From NCBI GenBank assembly GCA_016098155.1, contig JAAAJB010000020.1, positions 61,903 through 125,902 on the forward strand: DNA of 64,000 nucleotides, written 5' to 3'. Shown here piece after piece: positions 46,401 to 58,190 of this stretch; the stretch's first letter is position 1, and the number at the start of each line of letters is the position of its first letter. The notes beneath the pieces were generated by a model. It had not been told where the DNA came from. It searched no databases and worked only from the letters and a program-made list of their open reading frames with translations. The DNA comes from Actinomortierella ambigua. Taxonomy: Eukaryota; Mortierellomycota; Mortierellomycetes; Mortierellales; Mortierellaceae. The translations under genes and the position numbers were made by a program.

Positions 46401-47581
46401 GGTTCCCACAGACGGTCTCCACGTGGGGTTACTTTATCATTGGCCCCAATGGCGAGATCCTCCCAGATCTGCCTCGTCCGACCTCACCCTTGAGCTCGTC
46501 CCCTCCTCCTTCGTCACCCTTTGGTGCCCGCCATGCGCATACGTCGCCCAACCTCAAAGATACCCGCCCACCCTTTTCTCCTGGAGGCAACCGTCCCTTC
46601 ACCGCGCTGACTCAGTCGCGACCAATGTATGGTGGCCAAGGAAAGGGAGGAGGTCCGATGCGCGCCATGTCTGTCCAATCGAACAAGTATCGCACGACAA
46701 TGACGGGAGGCAACGCAGCAGCAGGAGGTGGAGGGCAGGGAAAGAACAACAACAAGAACAACGACATCAATGCCAGCGAGCCCAATCTCACGACTTCGAT
46801 GCTGATGATGATGTCGACGAATCAAGCCCAATCGAACCGTCATGGCCAGGCGGCCGGTAGTGGTGCACCCCTCAAGCTCCAACAGCGTCGACGTGGGTCT
46901 AAGCATACCATGCCCCCAGGCCAGCTCTGGATCCCCGCCTCGGGCCTCTCTTCGTCTTCGTCGGAGATCGTGTCCGGTGAGTCGCAGTCGAGCCTCGGAT
47001 CCTGGTTACCGGCGTCCAGCATGGCTTTCCTGTCGGACGATGAAGACAACAACGACAGCGACGATGATTACGACGACGACGACGATGATGATGACGATAG
47101 ACAGGCAGAGTACTACGCCTACCTCCGTCGAGGATCCACCTCAACCTCCTCTCGCTCATCCGGGCCTCACCGTCGTCGTGGCAGTGGGAGTCAAAGCCGG
47201 AGTAGTGGCCGGTCCAACAATCCTCGGATCTGGTCCCCACTCTCGGCGGCGTCCTCGTCGACCACGTCGCAGTACCACCCTTGGTCAGCAAACCCCATGG
47301 TAGCTGCAGCTCGCTCGTCCGCGGCCCTGCACGCGACCCTATTGGCGCGGGGGCCGTCGACCTCGCCTGGCGTGGCCGCCGCCGCCGCTGCCGTCATGGG
47401 AGGAGGAGGATCACGGGCGATGATGAGCGTATCGCCACCGACGCCGACAGCCTCGGCGTTCCAACAGGGAGTTGGACGGAAGATTTGGTTGCATCATCAG
47501 CATGACCAACATCTGCAGCAGCAGCAGCAGAATGGAGTCTTGGCTGCCTTGTCGTTTACGGTGCCAAAGTTCTCCATGTGA
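43448..47581 (+). CDS. Large coiled-coil, low-complexity protein of unknown function (spectrin-like helices)
   Basis: Single coding exon of 1377 aa; the ATG at 43448 follows a pyrimidine-rich leader that appears to carry 5' UTR introns. The Thr/Ser/Pro-rich N-terminus (about 1-80) leads into a predicted helical region (about 95-210: LPYTILYHALVFKDEMP onward, then QTGLEQLEAWIHQAGAL). A second helical block (about 480-560) contains RLFERYCDLMATWQELRMRK and QCYKFLESLDKD, reminiscent of spectrin-type bundles. Between and after lie poly-Gln (45654-45730), poly-Ala (46009-46047), Ser/Pro-rich stretches and a poly-Asp run (about 47060-47100). A more ordered-looking piece, WGYFIIGPNGEILPDLPRP, lies near residue 995-1013. 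The overall plan resembles fungal cytoskeletal or cortical adaptors such as Kar9, but I see no decisive motif, so this is only a suggestion. Confidence 0.8.
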   Translation: MVTASPTSPPTPISPNTSSPFTSTLTTTIHPLKAAVPPPSVPTTAMTIVSTTTTTATPSLSTELLEVETIPTSATAICPSAIPYLDGLEEVSCLDDIPLPYTILYHALVFKDEMPLAVLMEQHQTGLEQLEAWIHQAGALVVSIEQTRLHDVQPLEQEVLDVISGLHRYEAIVESSLEILLHLEDTIHPRLRMNSTDTVTTVGSNDSSSRRMRRRVRKRQMAGADMLLSSSDESLSDLVSSTLHHNQHQRHSSVQRVRKQWQQLLGSITGLSKTVREHQRLRLGLQSVDNLSEQVREASGLLDGCLRAIEADRIEQQQQQQHRRTGQNTPTLADVKMYPSRLAGIGSLRHLPLSSSTMALQAMTNNDMLELESRMGLLSIQIASLQKSFPECKASLWARRRSSANSHSSHAAAATSQQQKRQRRRRNSRQESAAKLRPLTTLDGLQPLTVDGKPHHHPEHQSSTKSPSTTTSDSQAIKEQKLRLFERYCDLMATWQELRMRKKKLWRDMEDLDRWRCQLSERSEAIVQMLAPIQALHQQCYKFLESLDKDKTLQDEQLLPQDEENPQTHPQQQKLQDPDQPPASPPQKQQRRQSSQQPLPVHLRLYQSKSAQDDLSSRSSSSSRHQRYASSYSGRSHHPMTRSKTVPAVGSSLQKQNQQQQQQQLRDMAGIDPRQQRVLNTLAFILKDLEGQQVTTAPGIENMFWVLESDMQLPSATNSPAPSIPSSPNNAVAQSPQQQQQQQQQQQQQQQQHQQQQQQQQLLLPVSPVLATPVTATMSNSPGSPGQVAPPTPRVCQFNSVPVPFYPTADMVERHRALKEQWSELKTSLDHMGPRLSAHLAAIETQIQEALQASAAAAAAAAAAAAAQQKKEQDEGDNRTLVGGIDGTGHGGSDWRASSSSGFSPTLRRAPTIGRQIVLSPSWNASTRVPSPKWGGGSLSNHSLVHSSSGYRRRFMLVTSELPGLGNRGRPWCPSVSLTSPGLPGFPQTVSTWGYFIIGPNGEILPDLPRPTSPLSSSPPPSSPFGARHAHTSPNLKDTRPPFSPGGNRPFTALTQSRPMYGGQGKGGGPMRAMSVQSNKYRTTMTGGNAAAGGGGQGKNNNKNNDINASEPNLTTSMLMMMSTNQAQSNRHGQAAGSGAPLKLQQRRRGSKHTMPPGQLWIPASGLSSSSSEIVSGESQSSLGSWLPASSMAFLSDDEDNNDSDDDYDDDDDDDDDRQAEYYAYLRRGSTSTSSRSSGPHRRRGSGSQSRSSGRSNNPRIWSPLSAASSSTTSQYHPWSANPMVAAARSSAALHATLLARGPSTSPGVAAAAAAVMGGGGSRAMMSVSPPTPTASAFQQGVGRKIWLHHQHDQHLQQQQQNGVLAALSFTVPKFSM

Positions 47582-48138
47582 ACAAAAAGAAAGAATGAAA
47601 GGGAGGAAAAAAATAGGGAAGGAGCGAGGAAGAGCCGTCCATATTGACACATACATATATACACACAACCCCCTCCCCACGCATACGCACATCACCCTTC
47701 TTCAATACCATGGTTACTCTTCAGAGAGAAACTAAATATCCCTCTCACTCCCACTCATCCTCAAACCTCTTATCTCTCCATTTCAAACGAGTTGTCTACA
47801 CCCCAGACAAAAAGAACCCCAAGCAAGACTTCCCAACCCTCAATCACATCACCAAACAACAAAAAAGCATCAAAAATGTAGAATAGCAAAGTGTATACCC
47901 TTTATACATCCCCTATCAAAGAAGCGGATAAAAAAAATACAATCATACCAAAGCACTCCATATCTATTCAACGCTCGTGCACAAAGTATACAAAGAATGG
48001 AAGGAGAGTTACATTGGACAGCTTTGTCCTTTATATTCCTTGGTTTGGTATACATGAAAGAAATAAGGAGGAAAGTTTTCCTCGTATAAACACACACCTT
48101 CACACACTTTGCACCCTGCCGATCCTTTGCAAACAAAT
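47582..48138. other. Convergent intergenic region
   Basis: 3' flanks of the coiled-coil gene and the TMEM19-like gene. A/C-rich with several short A runs; no gene seen. Confidence 0.55.
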
Positions 48139-49568
<1,430 letters not shown>

Positions 49569-50128
49569 CGAAACTATTTTTGTCCTCTCTCTCTCTACTC
49601 TCTCTTTTTGTGTTGCGAGAGAATTGACAATTCTGTGAGTAGGGTAGGAAGATGGAGACGTGGACGGCAGATGAAAGAATGCACCGTCCGTTGCATGTAG
49701 CGTTGCGGGCCAGTGCACGTGCCTGAAACACTGGTGGTCGCGCACTCTACACCTCAACATGGAGGTTATACGAGAAATGGATACAGCTGAGCACTCATGG
49801 GGCAGGATATGATCACCTAAGCATATACTATACACATAATAAACAAACCCACAAAAAAGTACGGCGCTACGTGAAGTTGGTGGAGGATACAAGAAGCGGA
49901 CAGGATGTTGTATTTACAGGGAGGAAGAAAGGGAGGACATGGAGGCACTATCTTGGTGAGAGAGAGCTAAACTCATTTTGAGGGGAGGGGAGATTTTTTG
50001 GGGAGGGGGGAAAGCAAAGTGTGTATCTACATGCAAGAAAAAAACGGCTTTTTTTTAGGTGCTGGCGAGGTAAGACAGGCATAGGGGCCTGCAAATGCGC
50101 AAAGAAGAAGAATAGAGAGAAAGGGAAG

Positions 50129-50187
<59 letters not shown>

Positions 50188-50236
50188 GCGGAGAGACTCG
50201 TGTGGCAGGAAGCAAGAGGAGAGCAAAGGACCACCT
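49569..50236. other. Upstream region of the TMEM19-like gene / 3' flank of the Myb gene
   Basis: Purine-rich plus strand from about 49910 to 50236, i.e. pyrimidine-rich on the strand of the TMEM19-like gene. No gene seen. Confidence 0.55.
50137..50185. repeat. (GA)n microsatellite, about 24 units
   Basis: Uninterrupted GA dinucleotides just past the 3' end of the Myb/winged-helix gene. Confidence 0.9.
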
Positions 50237-52789
50237 TTAACGGGCAGCGGCGCGTCCACGGCCGCGTGCAGGCTTTTCTGCAACAGGTACCCCATTGTTG
50301 GCGGCCGCCAACGCAGCAGCCTCCTTCTCGTCTTCCACCGCACTCATCTCTGCGAGCGCAGCTGACATGGCTGCCATGGCGTCTGCAATGGCTTTGGATG
50401 GGTCAGGCCGTTGACTGTTCTCCTTATCGCCAGAAGTTTTCGCTGTTGATGATGATGATGATGATGATGACGATGATGATCCACTGCGCTTGGATCCCTT
50501 GCTAGACTTGCTAGAAGTGGTAGTGATCTTATCTCCTGTCGTGCCAGGCTCGATTTTGATGGCAACCTCAGGGGCACGTCCGATACCTGCTGGGGTTGAT
50601 CCCGTGCCATCCCCTTGAAGGGCCAAGCGCTGCTGCTGATCCAAGCCATTGCACCGCAGCAAGTCCTCGCAAATGGCATCAATGCCGCCCTTCTCCGCCA
50701 TAGCCTCCATCACGCCGCGGCCAAACTCGGTCAGTCGGTACACCCATTGGCGGCCGCGCTTAACGCCAAAGCTCTCAAAGCGTGGGCGGGGATGGCCTTT
50801 CTCATGTGCAAGCGCATCCGAAATCTGGGCTCGCCAAATCTGCAGGTTCTTGTGTCCCGTGCGTGGGATGCGGTTCAGATGTGGACTAAACAACTGCTCC
50901 ACCATCGCCGCCACATCATTCAGTGTACCTTGCAGAGAAGGCAGCCGCGCTAATGAGAGGAAGGCCATCTGCGAATACGTTGGCAGCTTGGAAGAAGGGT
51001 CGGGCTTTGATCGACGGGGCTGGGAGTGACCATGACCTTTAACAAACCCAGGATCCGTCAATACTTGGCGGCGTGATCGAACGCTGTGCACCGTGCGGCT
51101 CAGCGTATGTGCAATCTCCTTGATTGGCATCTGTCTGTCTACCAGCTCGAGCAGCAGCTTCTCCTCGGCTTCGGTCCACGGCCGCTTGTGGGTGGTTGTT
51201 GGCCCGCTCGACGATGTAGCAGAAGGTGACGGGCTAAGGAATAACCGGGCCTCATCAGCTTCAATTTTGACAACAGGCTCGTCCTTGACAGAGTCAGTGT
51301 GCTCTTCCTTGATCATGGCATCTGGTGATTCCAATGAGAGCGGCGAAGGAGGGCGTTGCACGTCGGTCATGGCTGACTTTATCATGTCGACATCGCTGTC
51401 CTCAATGTTGGCTTGGGTAGCGGCGGTAGTGGTGGTGGTGGTGGTGGTGTTGCTGCTGTTGTTGCTGTTGTTGTCGTTGTGCTGCGCATGACTTGTCTTG
51501 CGCTTCTTCTTGGGCGCCAAGCATTCGTCGCTGCTCTCCATATGCTCATTCTCCGAAATCTTGCGGGTCTTTGAACGCATCGAGTTGGTCAGCGGTCTTG
51601 TAACGGGGCTGGCAGGCATAGTCATGGGTGGAGAGGGGGGTGTTTGAACAGTCGAAACAGGTGTTGCAATATCAATGATGGTATCGTCGTTGATGGTGTC
51701 TGTTTGGATGGAGTGATGATCTTCTGGTTTGGACGAAGGGCCAAGAAGGCTGTCGTCGGCTCTTGGCGACAAGGGCGAAGTCAGGCCTGACGAGCAGAGG
51801 GAGCTGCCTGAGAATGGGCTCAAGGCGGGAGAGAGGAGTTCTGGCGTGGCTGACCCTGAAGAGGAAGGGCTAGCTAAAAGAGCGCTAGCACCAATAGCAT
51901 CGACATTCTCCATTCCGTCCTCGTGGGTATCGTCGGCAGCAGAGAGCCATTGCAAGTCCTTCTTCTCGGGCTGGCTGGTGGCTCCTGTGGCCGATGTCGC
52001 TGTAGCAGCAGCGGGATTGGACGAGCGGGTAATGACCGACGTTTCGATGGTGAGTCGTGGAAGACTGATATGGGTCGTAGTGGTGGTGGTGGGAATGGCG
52101 GTGGGAGTGGTAGAGGCCGCCGTCGTCGAAGGGGGCTCAGGCGAGGAAGAGGTAGCACGCAACGTGTCAAACAACGAGTCAGTTGTGGAAAGAGGGGAGG
52201 CGTGGTCAGCAGCGGCCACAACAACAGAGTCCTCTGTGTCGACAAGCATGGGGTCGTGCAGATCCATGCTTGGATCGGCGACGACGCTGTCGATGTCGTC
52301 GTCCTCCTGCTTGTAGGGAATGTAGGTGTACAAGGCAAGCTCGTCCACGCCACCATCTTCATCCATAGCATTGGTATCGTGGACTGGGCCACCGAGGGTG
52401 ACAGCAGCAGCGGCGGCGGCGGCGGCGGCGGCGACCATGGGGTTCACAGGCGAGGTGTCGACGGCGGTGCTAATGACTCCCTCCATGAGCAGGGCCGCTG
52501 GCGACGAGAGGTCGGTGGGGGAGGGGAGAACCGTCAGGAGATACTCATTGGCCATGGAGTCGATGTGGTGGTGCGATTGCGGGATCTGGTGGGAAAAGGT
52601 GATATCCTGCTGGTCCAATTGCGGTGGTCCGTGGAAGGCAAGCAGTGAAGACTGGTCGTGGGGCGCCGAGTGCAGGCTCGAGGCGGAATGTTGCAGATCG
52701 TGTGGATCCTGGTGGCGGTGGAGCAAATGGTACTGATCCAGCGGGGATACGACGCCACGAATGTCCTGGGACGGCAGGCAATCCGACAT
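50237..52789 (-). CDS. Myb/SANT plus winged-helix-like nuclear protein
   Basis: Single-exon 850-aa protein, probably a DNA-binding transcription or chromatin factor. The first about 530 residues are low complexity (His/Gln-rich start, poly-Ala, Ser/Thr/Pro, acidic patches) with a basic KKKRK signal at about 440. A Myb/SANT-type helix-turn-helix lies at about residues 535-580: RPWTEAEEKLLLELVDRQ, then IKEIAHTLSRTVHSVRSRR, a one-repeat form like telobox or Reb1-type proteins. A second ordered block at about 605-715 (FLSLARLPSLQGTLNDVAAM, IWRAQISDALAHE, QWVYRLTEFGRGVMEAM) has the helix and W-x-x-T/x-x-G pattern of a winged helix. The C-terminus ends PARGRGRAAAR, an AT-hook-like patch. The start at 52789 is preceded by a pyrimidine-rich leader on its strand. 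Target genes are unknown. Confidence 0.82.
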   Translation of the reverse strand: MSDCLPSQDIRGVVSPLDQYHLLHRHQDPHDLQHSASSLHSAPHDQSSLLAFHGPPQLDQQDITFSHQIPQSHHHIDSMANEYLLTVLPSPTDLSSPAALLMEGVISTAVDTSPVNPMVAAAAAAAAAAVTLGGPVHDTNAMDEDGGVDELALYTYIPYKQEDDDIDSVVADPSMDLHDPMLVDTEDSVVVAAADHASPLSTTDSLFDTLRATSSSPEPPSTTAASTTPTAIPTTTTTTHISLPRLTIETSVITRSSNPAAATATSATGATSQPEKKDLQWLSAADDTHEDGMENVDAIGASALLASPSSSGSATPELLSPALSPFSGSSLCSSGLTSPLSPRADDSLLGPSSKPEDHHSIQTDTINDDTIIDIATPVSTVQTPPSPPMTMPASPVTRPLTNSMRSKTRKISENEHMESSDECLAPKKKRKTSHAQHNDNNSNNSSNTTTTTTTTAATQANIEDSDVDMIKSAMTDVQRPPSPLSLESPDAMIKEEHTDSVKDEPVVKIEADEARLFLSPSPSATSSSGPTTTHKRPWTEAEEKLLLELVDRQMPIKEIAHTLSRTVHSVRSRRQVLTDPGFVKGHGHSQPRRSKPDPSSKLPTYSQMAFLSLARLPSLQGTLNDVAAMVEQLFSPHLNRIPRTGHKNLQIWRAQISDALAHEKGHPRPRFESFGVKRGRQWVYRLTEFGRGVMEAMAEKGGIDAICEDLLRCNGLDQQQRLALQGDGTGSTPAGIGRAPEVAIKIEPGTTGDKITTTSSKSSKGSKRSGSSSSSSSSSSSTAKTSGDKENSQRPDPSKAIADAMAAMSAALAEMSAVEDEKEAAALAAANNGVPVAEKPARGRGRAAAR

Positions 52790-55700
52790 GATAAATTATG
52801 TACAAAGAAGAAAGTAGGAGGAGGGTGGCGATGAAGATATTGCTGTTGTTGCTGTTGTTGTTGTTGTTGTTCGTGGGGAGATAAGAACGAGGAGGTGGAG
52901 GAAGAGGACTGAAGAAAAAGAAAAAGAAAAAAAAAAACTCAGGAGTAGAGAAGGAAACAGTACAGAAAAAAAAAAGAGGAGTTGAGATCTGAAAGAGGAA
53001 GATGCCAATGTATTACATCGACCGCATATTCCGAGGACAAAGGAAAGAAAGAAGGAAGGAAAAGGCACACCAACAGCACACAGACAGATGAACAGACAAA
53101 ACAGACAGGCAGGCAAACAGAGAGACATGACAAGAGGAGATACCAAACGTCGGACAAGACAGGAACACAACACGCACACAGACATTGAGACGAGAAACGC
53201 GGCAAATAGACCCAGAGCAGCAGAGTCAACACGAAGTGTACATGCCCAGAGGGAAGGGTCAAATGGCAGCCCCCCAAAAAAATAAAATGTGTCACGCAGA
53301 TAGGGCCAACAGGACGAGGAGGAGGGGAGAGGCAGGACAACGCACACAAAAGTGCAGACGGAGGGCGAGGGAGAGAAAGACGTGGAGAGAAGGGAGAAGA
53401 AAAGCGATGACAAGCGTTAGTTAGACCGGGTGTGTCCCATGGGCGCGTCATGTGGAAGTTCCCCATGAAAGGGAGGGGTCGTGAGCTGAGGCGCGTGGCA
53501 TGACTTTTTTTTTCGTTCAGGGGGGGAGCAGGAGGAGGGGAAGGAGGAACGAGGAGGGAAATGCGTCCTGCACGGGAAGTCATGCACAAAACAGGCCAGT
53601 GAGGGTGCATTGGATGCATCCACACCATACCTGCCCCTCCTTTACGTTCCTGCCAAGGTGGCATCAGGCAGAGGGGAAGGGATGGAGAGGGTGGTGGGGC
53701 AAGAAGGAGCGAGATGGCGCGCGGGGGCGCGTTTTCTCACGGCGCAACACGGTGAAGGGCACAGAGCTAAAGGCAATGCGACGAGTTTGGTCTTACCACA
53801 CACACACACACAAGTGGAGAGAAGACAGGTGGGTGGTGGGGTGGGGTGGGGTGTGCTGGGATGTGTTGGGATGAGAGGAAAGAGGAAGAAGAGTGAAATG
53901 TCTAACCAGTCAAAAGATGCAATTGGGCAGCATGGTAAGAGAATGGGCCTTTGAGTGGGTGTCAGTGTGTGGGTGGGTGGGTGAGTGGGGGAGGGGGATG
54001 GATCCCTTGCTCCCCTTCGTTCTTTCCCTTCCCTTGCCCTTCCTTTCCCTTGCCTTCTTCTTCTTGGCTTGCGCTTCTTCCTCTTTTCCCTCCCCTTTCT
54101 GCTGCTGGGCCTTTTCTGTCTTCCTCTGTCTACCCTCTCTCTTCTTCGTCCTCCTCCTCCAGCCCAATCATCCACTCTCAGACTCTCAGACACACACACA
54201 CTCAGCCATGTTTGACAGCTGCTTGAAGGCGAGACAAGAGAGGTCCCTTTCGTTCTTCCTTTTCCCCTTCAAGCCAGCCACAGCACCAGTGTAACAGCCA
54301 GTGCCAGTGCCAGTGGGGGACAACCTACGACAGCACCGACAGTAACAGTAGCAATTGTAGTAGCAATATGATAGATAGTAGCAGCAGCAAGCCCAACCAA
54401 CGAGCCAACTCAATTCAATAACCAACACTGGTTATTATCTATTTTTGCAGCTCCCCTCTCTCTCCCCTTTCGTCTCTCTCTCTCTCTCTCCTACTCGTCC
54501 TATTATTCCTCTCTCCCTCAAGAGCTGGAGCTGAGCTGAGCTGAGCTGAGCACCCTCCCTCGACAAATTATACATTTCTCCTTGAAGGTCTGCTGGCGGC
54601 TGTACAGAGTCGATCCTTCCCCTCCTGTTGCTGCTGCTGTTACGCTGAGTCGCTGTTGTGTACACCCTGCTGGGTACCTTCACAATCACCATGCTGCTGC
54701 TGCCTGCCACTGATGCCATCAAAACCGGTGCTTCTTCTTCTCCTGTTGTTGCTCCCCCTGCTGCTCCTCCTGCTCCTGCTGCTCCTGCTGCCAGTCTGGC
54801 GCGTGCTCTCGTTCACTTCATATAGGGCGTACATTGCCATATGGCGTGTTTCGTCCTCCTGCTCTCCTTCTCTTTCTCTCTCCTCTCTCTCTTTTTTTTC
54901 ATATAGTAGGCACTGTCCGCCCAGAAAGCGGTGTAGATCATGCCATGTCGGAGAAGACAGACAAACAGAACAGAACAGACAGACAGACAGACACACAGAA
55001 TAGCATGAGAAGGGGAAAAGACGCGCCAGGTGGACGAGGATAGTCTCGACTTGGGACACGGAAGAAAAGGGGGGGGGAGGAGGACGAGGAGGAGGGGCGG
55101 AGAGGAAAGAAGAAACATCCCAACGTGTCGATATGCTGGACCGCGTTTGAGGAGAAAAGGGGGGGGGGGAGGCATCCATTACCTTGTGAGCAAGTGAGAA
55201 ACTCAATGAACTGTGTACAGTACACACAGACACAACAATGAATGAAATGAATGAATGAGAGTTTGAGGGCAATGAATAATGATGAAGAATGAAGGAGACA
55301 ATGCGGTTAAAGGAAAAAAGAAGAAGAAGAGAGAGAGAGAGAGAGAAGAAGGGTCCCCCTTTTGGAGGTGGACCTCTCTCCCTGTGCGGGATATGAGAGA
55401 GAGTGCGAGACAGACAGACCAGCAGCAGCCCTTTTTTTGGGTTGCAAACCTGTATCAGATCAGACCTGGGGCACCGCCCCTCTCCTCTTCTCAAATTCCC
55501 AACGTGCTTACTGCAACGGTGCACTGTCCAATCCCTGCCCACACACCCACTGTTTGGTCCAGGATTGTCGACAGCCAGACACACACAGACACACAAGATA
55601 GACAAGAACAGACACACACCATACTTGAAGGGTTGCCTCCTCTCCTCTCCTCTCCTCTCCCTCCCCTTCTCCTCTCGCAATGACTTGCATGGGTTGTGGG

Positions 55701-56002
55701 GATGTCAGAGGTCTTCTCAATTGTACTTTGAAGCCGTGGGGGTTAGAGGAGAACACTCCCTCCTCGTCAGCGAGGTGACATCAATGTTCTTTTTTGTCCC
55801 TTGTGGCCCTGAGCTCAAACAGAAAAAAAAAAAAAAAAAAACCAAACCTTCAATCGCTTTCCCCCCCCCTTCCCCCCCCCACCTCAGAAGCCAGACGAAA
55901 AAAAAATTTTTTTTTTTCCCTATTGGCCCCGATCTCAAAAAAAAAAAAAAAAAAAAAAAAAGCAAACCTTCAATCGTTGTCCCACTCCTTTCCCTCTCCC
56001 AC
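52790..56002. other. Divergent intergenic region (Myb and RS-protein genes)
   Basis: About 3.2 kb without a gene I can support. Next to the Myb gene (52800-53900) the plus strand is purine-rich. Further right it alternates: pyrimidine-rich 54010-54170, 54440-54530 and 54670-54900; purine-rich 54950-55370; pyrimidine-rich 55620-55680. An AGCTG pentamer repeat (about four units) lies at 54531-54551. Open frames here are repeat-derived. Confidence 0.5.
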
Positions 56003-56020
56003 ATGAGGTCGCCATCGTCA
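55791..56020. repeat. Two-copy 120-bp tandem duplication with poly-A cores
   Basis: Copy 1 (about 55791-55900) contains GTGGCCCTGAGCTCAAAC, an A run, CAAACCTTCAATCG, then a C-rich tract. Copy 2 (about 55911-56020) contains TTGGCCCCGATCTCAA, an A run, CAAACCTTCAATCG, then a C-rich tract and the start codon of the RS-protein gene. The shared CAAACCTT lies at 55843 and 55963, an offset of exactly 120 bases, so both copies stay in the same reading frame. Confidence 0.8.
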
Positions 56021-57684
56021 CCAGAGAGATCACGCGCCCTCCCACGGGACCACAGATCCCCCTCTCCATCCTCGCCATCACCATCGCGTAGAAGGTCATC
56101 AAGAGAGAGAGCTCGATCCCGGTCTGCGTCACGAGACCACCACCACCACCGAGGCCGCTCAAGTCGACACGACAAACACCATGACGACAAAGCTGGGCGT
56201 CGTCATAGTCGCAGCAGGAGCCAAAGTCGTTCCAGAGCCAGTCGAGTATCCAACAGCAGCAGCCAACAAGAGAAAGACAAAGTAAGAAACAGAAAAAGAC
56301 CCACCAGCCGGTCGAGGTCCAGATCCAGGTCAAGGTCAAAGTCGAGGTCCCGATCCCCGTCTCGCTCGAGGATCCATCACCACCATCACCATCGATCCAC
56401 CCGATCAAGAAGCCGGTCGACCAGTCGTTCGCGTACCAGCAGCAGCACCAAGCATCATGGCCACCGTCGACGGTCGCCCTCCCCGACACGCTTGCGTTCG
56501 CGCAGTCGCTCTCGTTCTCGCTCCACGTCTCCTCGATCCAGATCGAGATCGAGATCCAGATCCCTCTCTCCAGTGCGTTCTCGCTCGCGCTCGCGCTCTC
56601 GCTCTCGGTCTCAATCACCTTCCAGAGAAAATCGCCGCCACCGACGAGACCATGGCCATGGTGGTAGCAGCAGCAGCAGCAGCAACCGACGCAAAGGACG
56701 AAAAAGATCTCGCTCTCGTTCGCGGTCCAGATCAAGGTCTCCATCCAACTCTTTGTCCGATACCGACTCGGGAAGCTCGGACTCGGATGACAGCCGTCGT
56801 CGTCGCCACCATCACAGCAGTCGTCGTCGCCATCGCAGCAGTAGCAGAAGCAGAAGAAAGAGCAAACGCCACCGTTCAGACAGAAAGAAGGACAAGAAGG
56901 AACGCAAGAAACTCAAGGTAAGACTAACTCCTTTTTTTTTTCTACTCTCTCTGTACTCTCTCTTTCTTTCTTTCTCTCTCTTTTGGATAGCGCGAGTTCA
57001 TATTCGCTTCCATGCTCACCATTTTTGTTTATTTTCGTTCTTGGGTCGTCACCACTCCCTCAATAGAAGAGCAAGAAAGAGTCGGCCAACAAAGCCTCGA
57101 AGGAATATGGCACATATGGCATTCTAACACCTGCAGAGTAAGCTTGAGAGTGAGATGAGTAGAAAGAAAGAAAAAAAAAAGTCTAGTTCTGTACTGGACT
57201 CGGAAGCATCAACAATAGTTAACGCATATTACTTCTTCTCCACTTTTTTTCTTCCGCTAGCATGTGGAACAAAGAAAGCGAATTCCAGGCATGGCTGATG
57301 GAGGTCAAGCACCTCAACCCGGAAACGATCCCACAGACCAAGATGAAGGAACACTTTGTCGGGTTTATGGAGGACTACAACACCGTAACGATGCCACATG
57401 AAAAATTCTACGACCTCGAGAAATGGGAGACTCGTCAACGAGCCATCCGGATGGGTGAGGCTGTGCCCGACCCTCAACAAGCAGGCAAGGTCAACCTATG
57501 GGATGATCAAGAAAAGCTAAGGCAGCAGCAGCGCGATAAGCGGCGCTTGAATGCCAGCAACACCCCTATGTATGTCACGACCTCCATGCTTGAGGAAATG
57601 AGACGCTCTCAGCATGAGCTCGTCGGAGCCGATAGACTCCGTCGCATGGGATTTGATACAAGCCGCAAAGGAGGTCGCCACTGA
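56003..57684 (+). CDS. RS-rich nuclear protein with C-terminal SCI1-like domain
   Basis: Probable nuclear-speckle or splicing-associated protein. Exons 56003-56917, 57067-57137 and 57261-57684 (donors GTAAGA and GTAAGC; acceptors AATAG and GCTAG) give 469 aa. Residues 1-305 are an almost continuous Arg/Ser domain with His-rich patches, ending in a Lys/Arg tract (RKKDKKERKKLK). The C-terminal 160 residues are ordered: EYGTYGILTPADMWNKESEF, QAWLMEVKHLNPETI, HFVGFMEDYNTVTMPHEKFY. This matches my recollection of the domain of plant style cell-cycle inhibitor 1 and its uncharacterised animal and fungal relatives (pattern: D-x-W/Y, F-x-x-W-L, F-x-x-F, N, K-x-Y). I chose the ATG at 56003 because upstream sequence in the same frame is homopolymer- and repeat-derived. 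Molecular function is not established. Confidence 0.85.
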
Positions 57685-58190
57685 AGAGGAGCAATCCCCC
57701 CCCCCCGCATTTTTTTCTCGGCACCCCTCTAGCACTCCATCCCTGCAGGAAAATTCCCACAGTCATCACGACCAGCCACTCTTATTCGTAGATCCAACAC
57801 CATGATAGCACTCATAGTCGCTATGTCTTTGGTTGGGCTGTCACACAGAAAAAAAAAAGAAACTTTCGGTTTAGAAGTGGGAGAAGTGCAAAAAAAGTAG
57901 ATACGAGTCGGAAAAAAAAAAGACGCGTTGTTCTCTAACTATGCTCACCCCCCCCCCTCCGTGCCCCATATTTTTGCAATTGGACTGGGGAAAAGGGTAT
58001 TTTTGGTCTTGTGCAACCTTGCCAATGAGCAGCCTCAGAAACTTGTACGGACCCTCGATTTTTCCCCTCCCTCTGCATACTCGTTTCTTGGGAACGTGGT
58101 ACCAATACATTTTGTGGAGATTGTGGAAAATTGACTGTGTTATTTGGACAATATTACTCTTCTTCCCCCTCCCACCCCGTATCCTTTTCG
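57685..58190. other. Convergent intergenic region
   Basis: 3' flanks of the RS-protein gene and the P450 gene. Contains C runs (57697-57705, 57950-57958) and A runs; no gene seen. Confidence 0.55.

Noticed and set aside
55403..56002. Upstream extension of the RS-protein reading frame
   Set aside because: It consists of repeat- and homopolymer-derived sequence (poly-Lys, poly-Phe) with no conservation cue; the ATG at 56003 opens directly into the RS domain.
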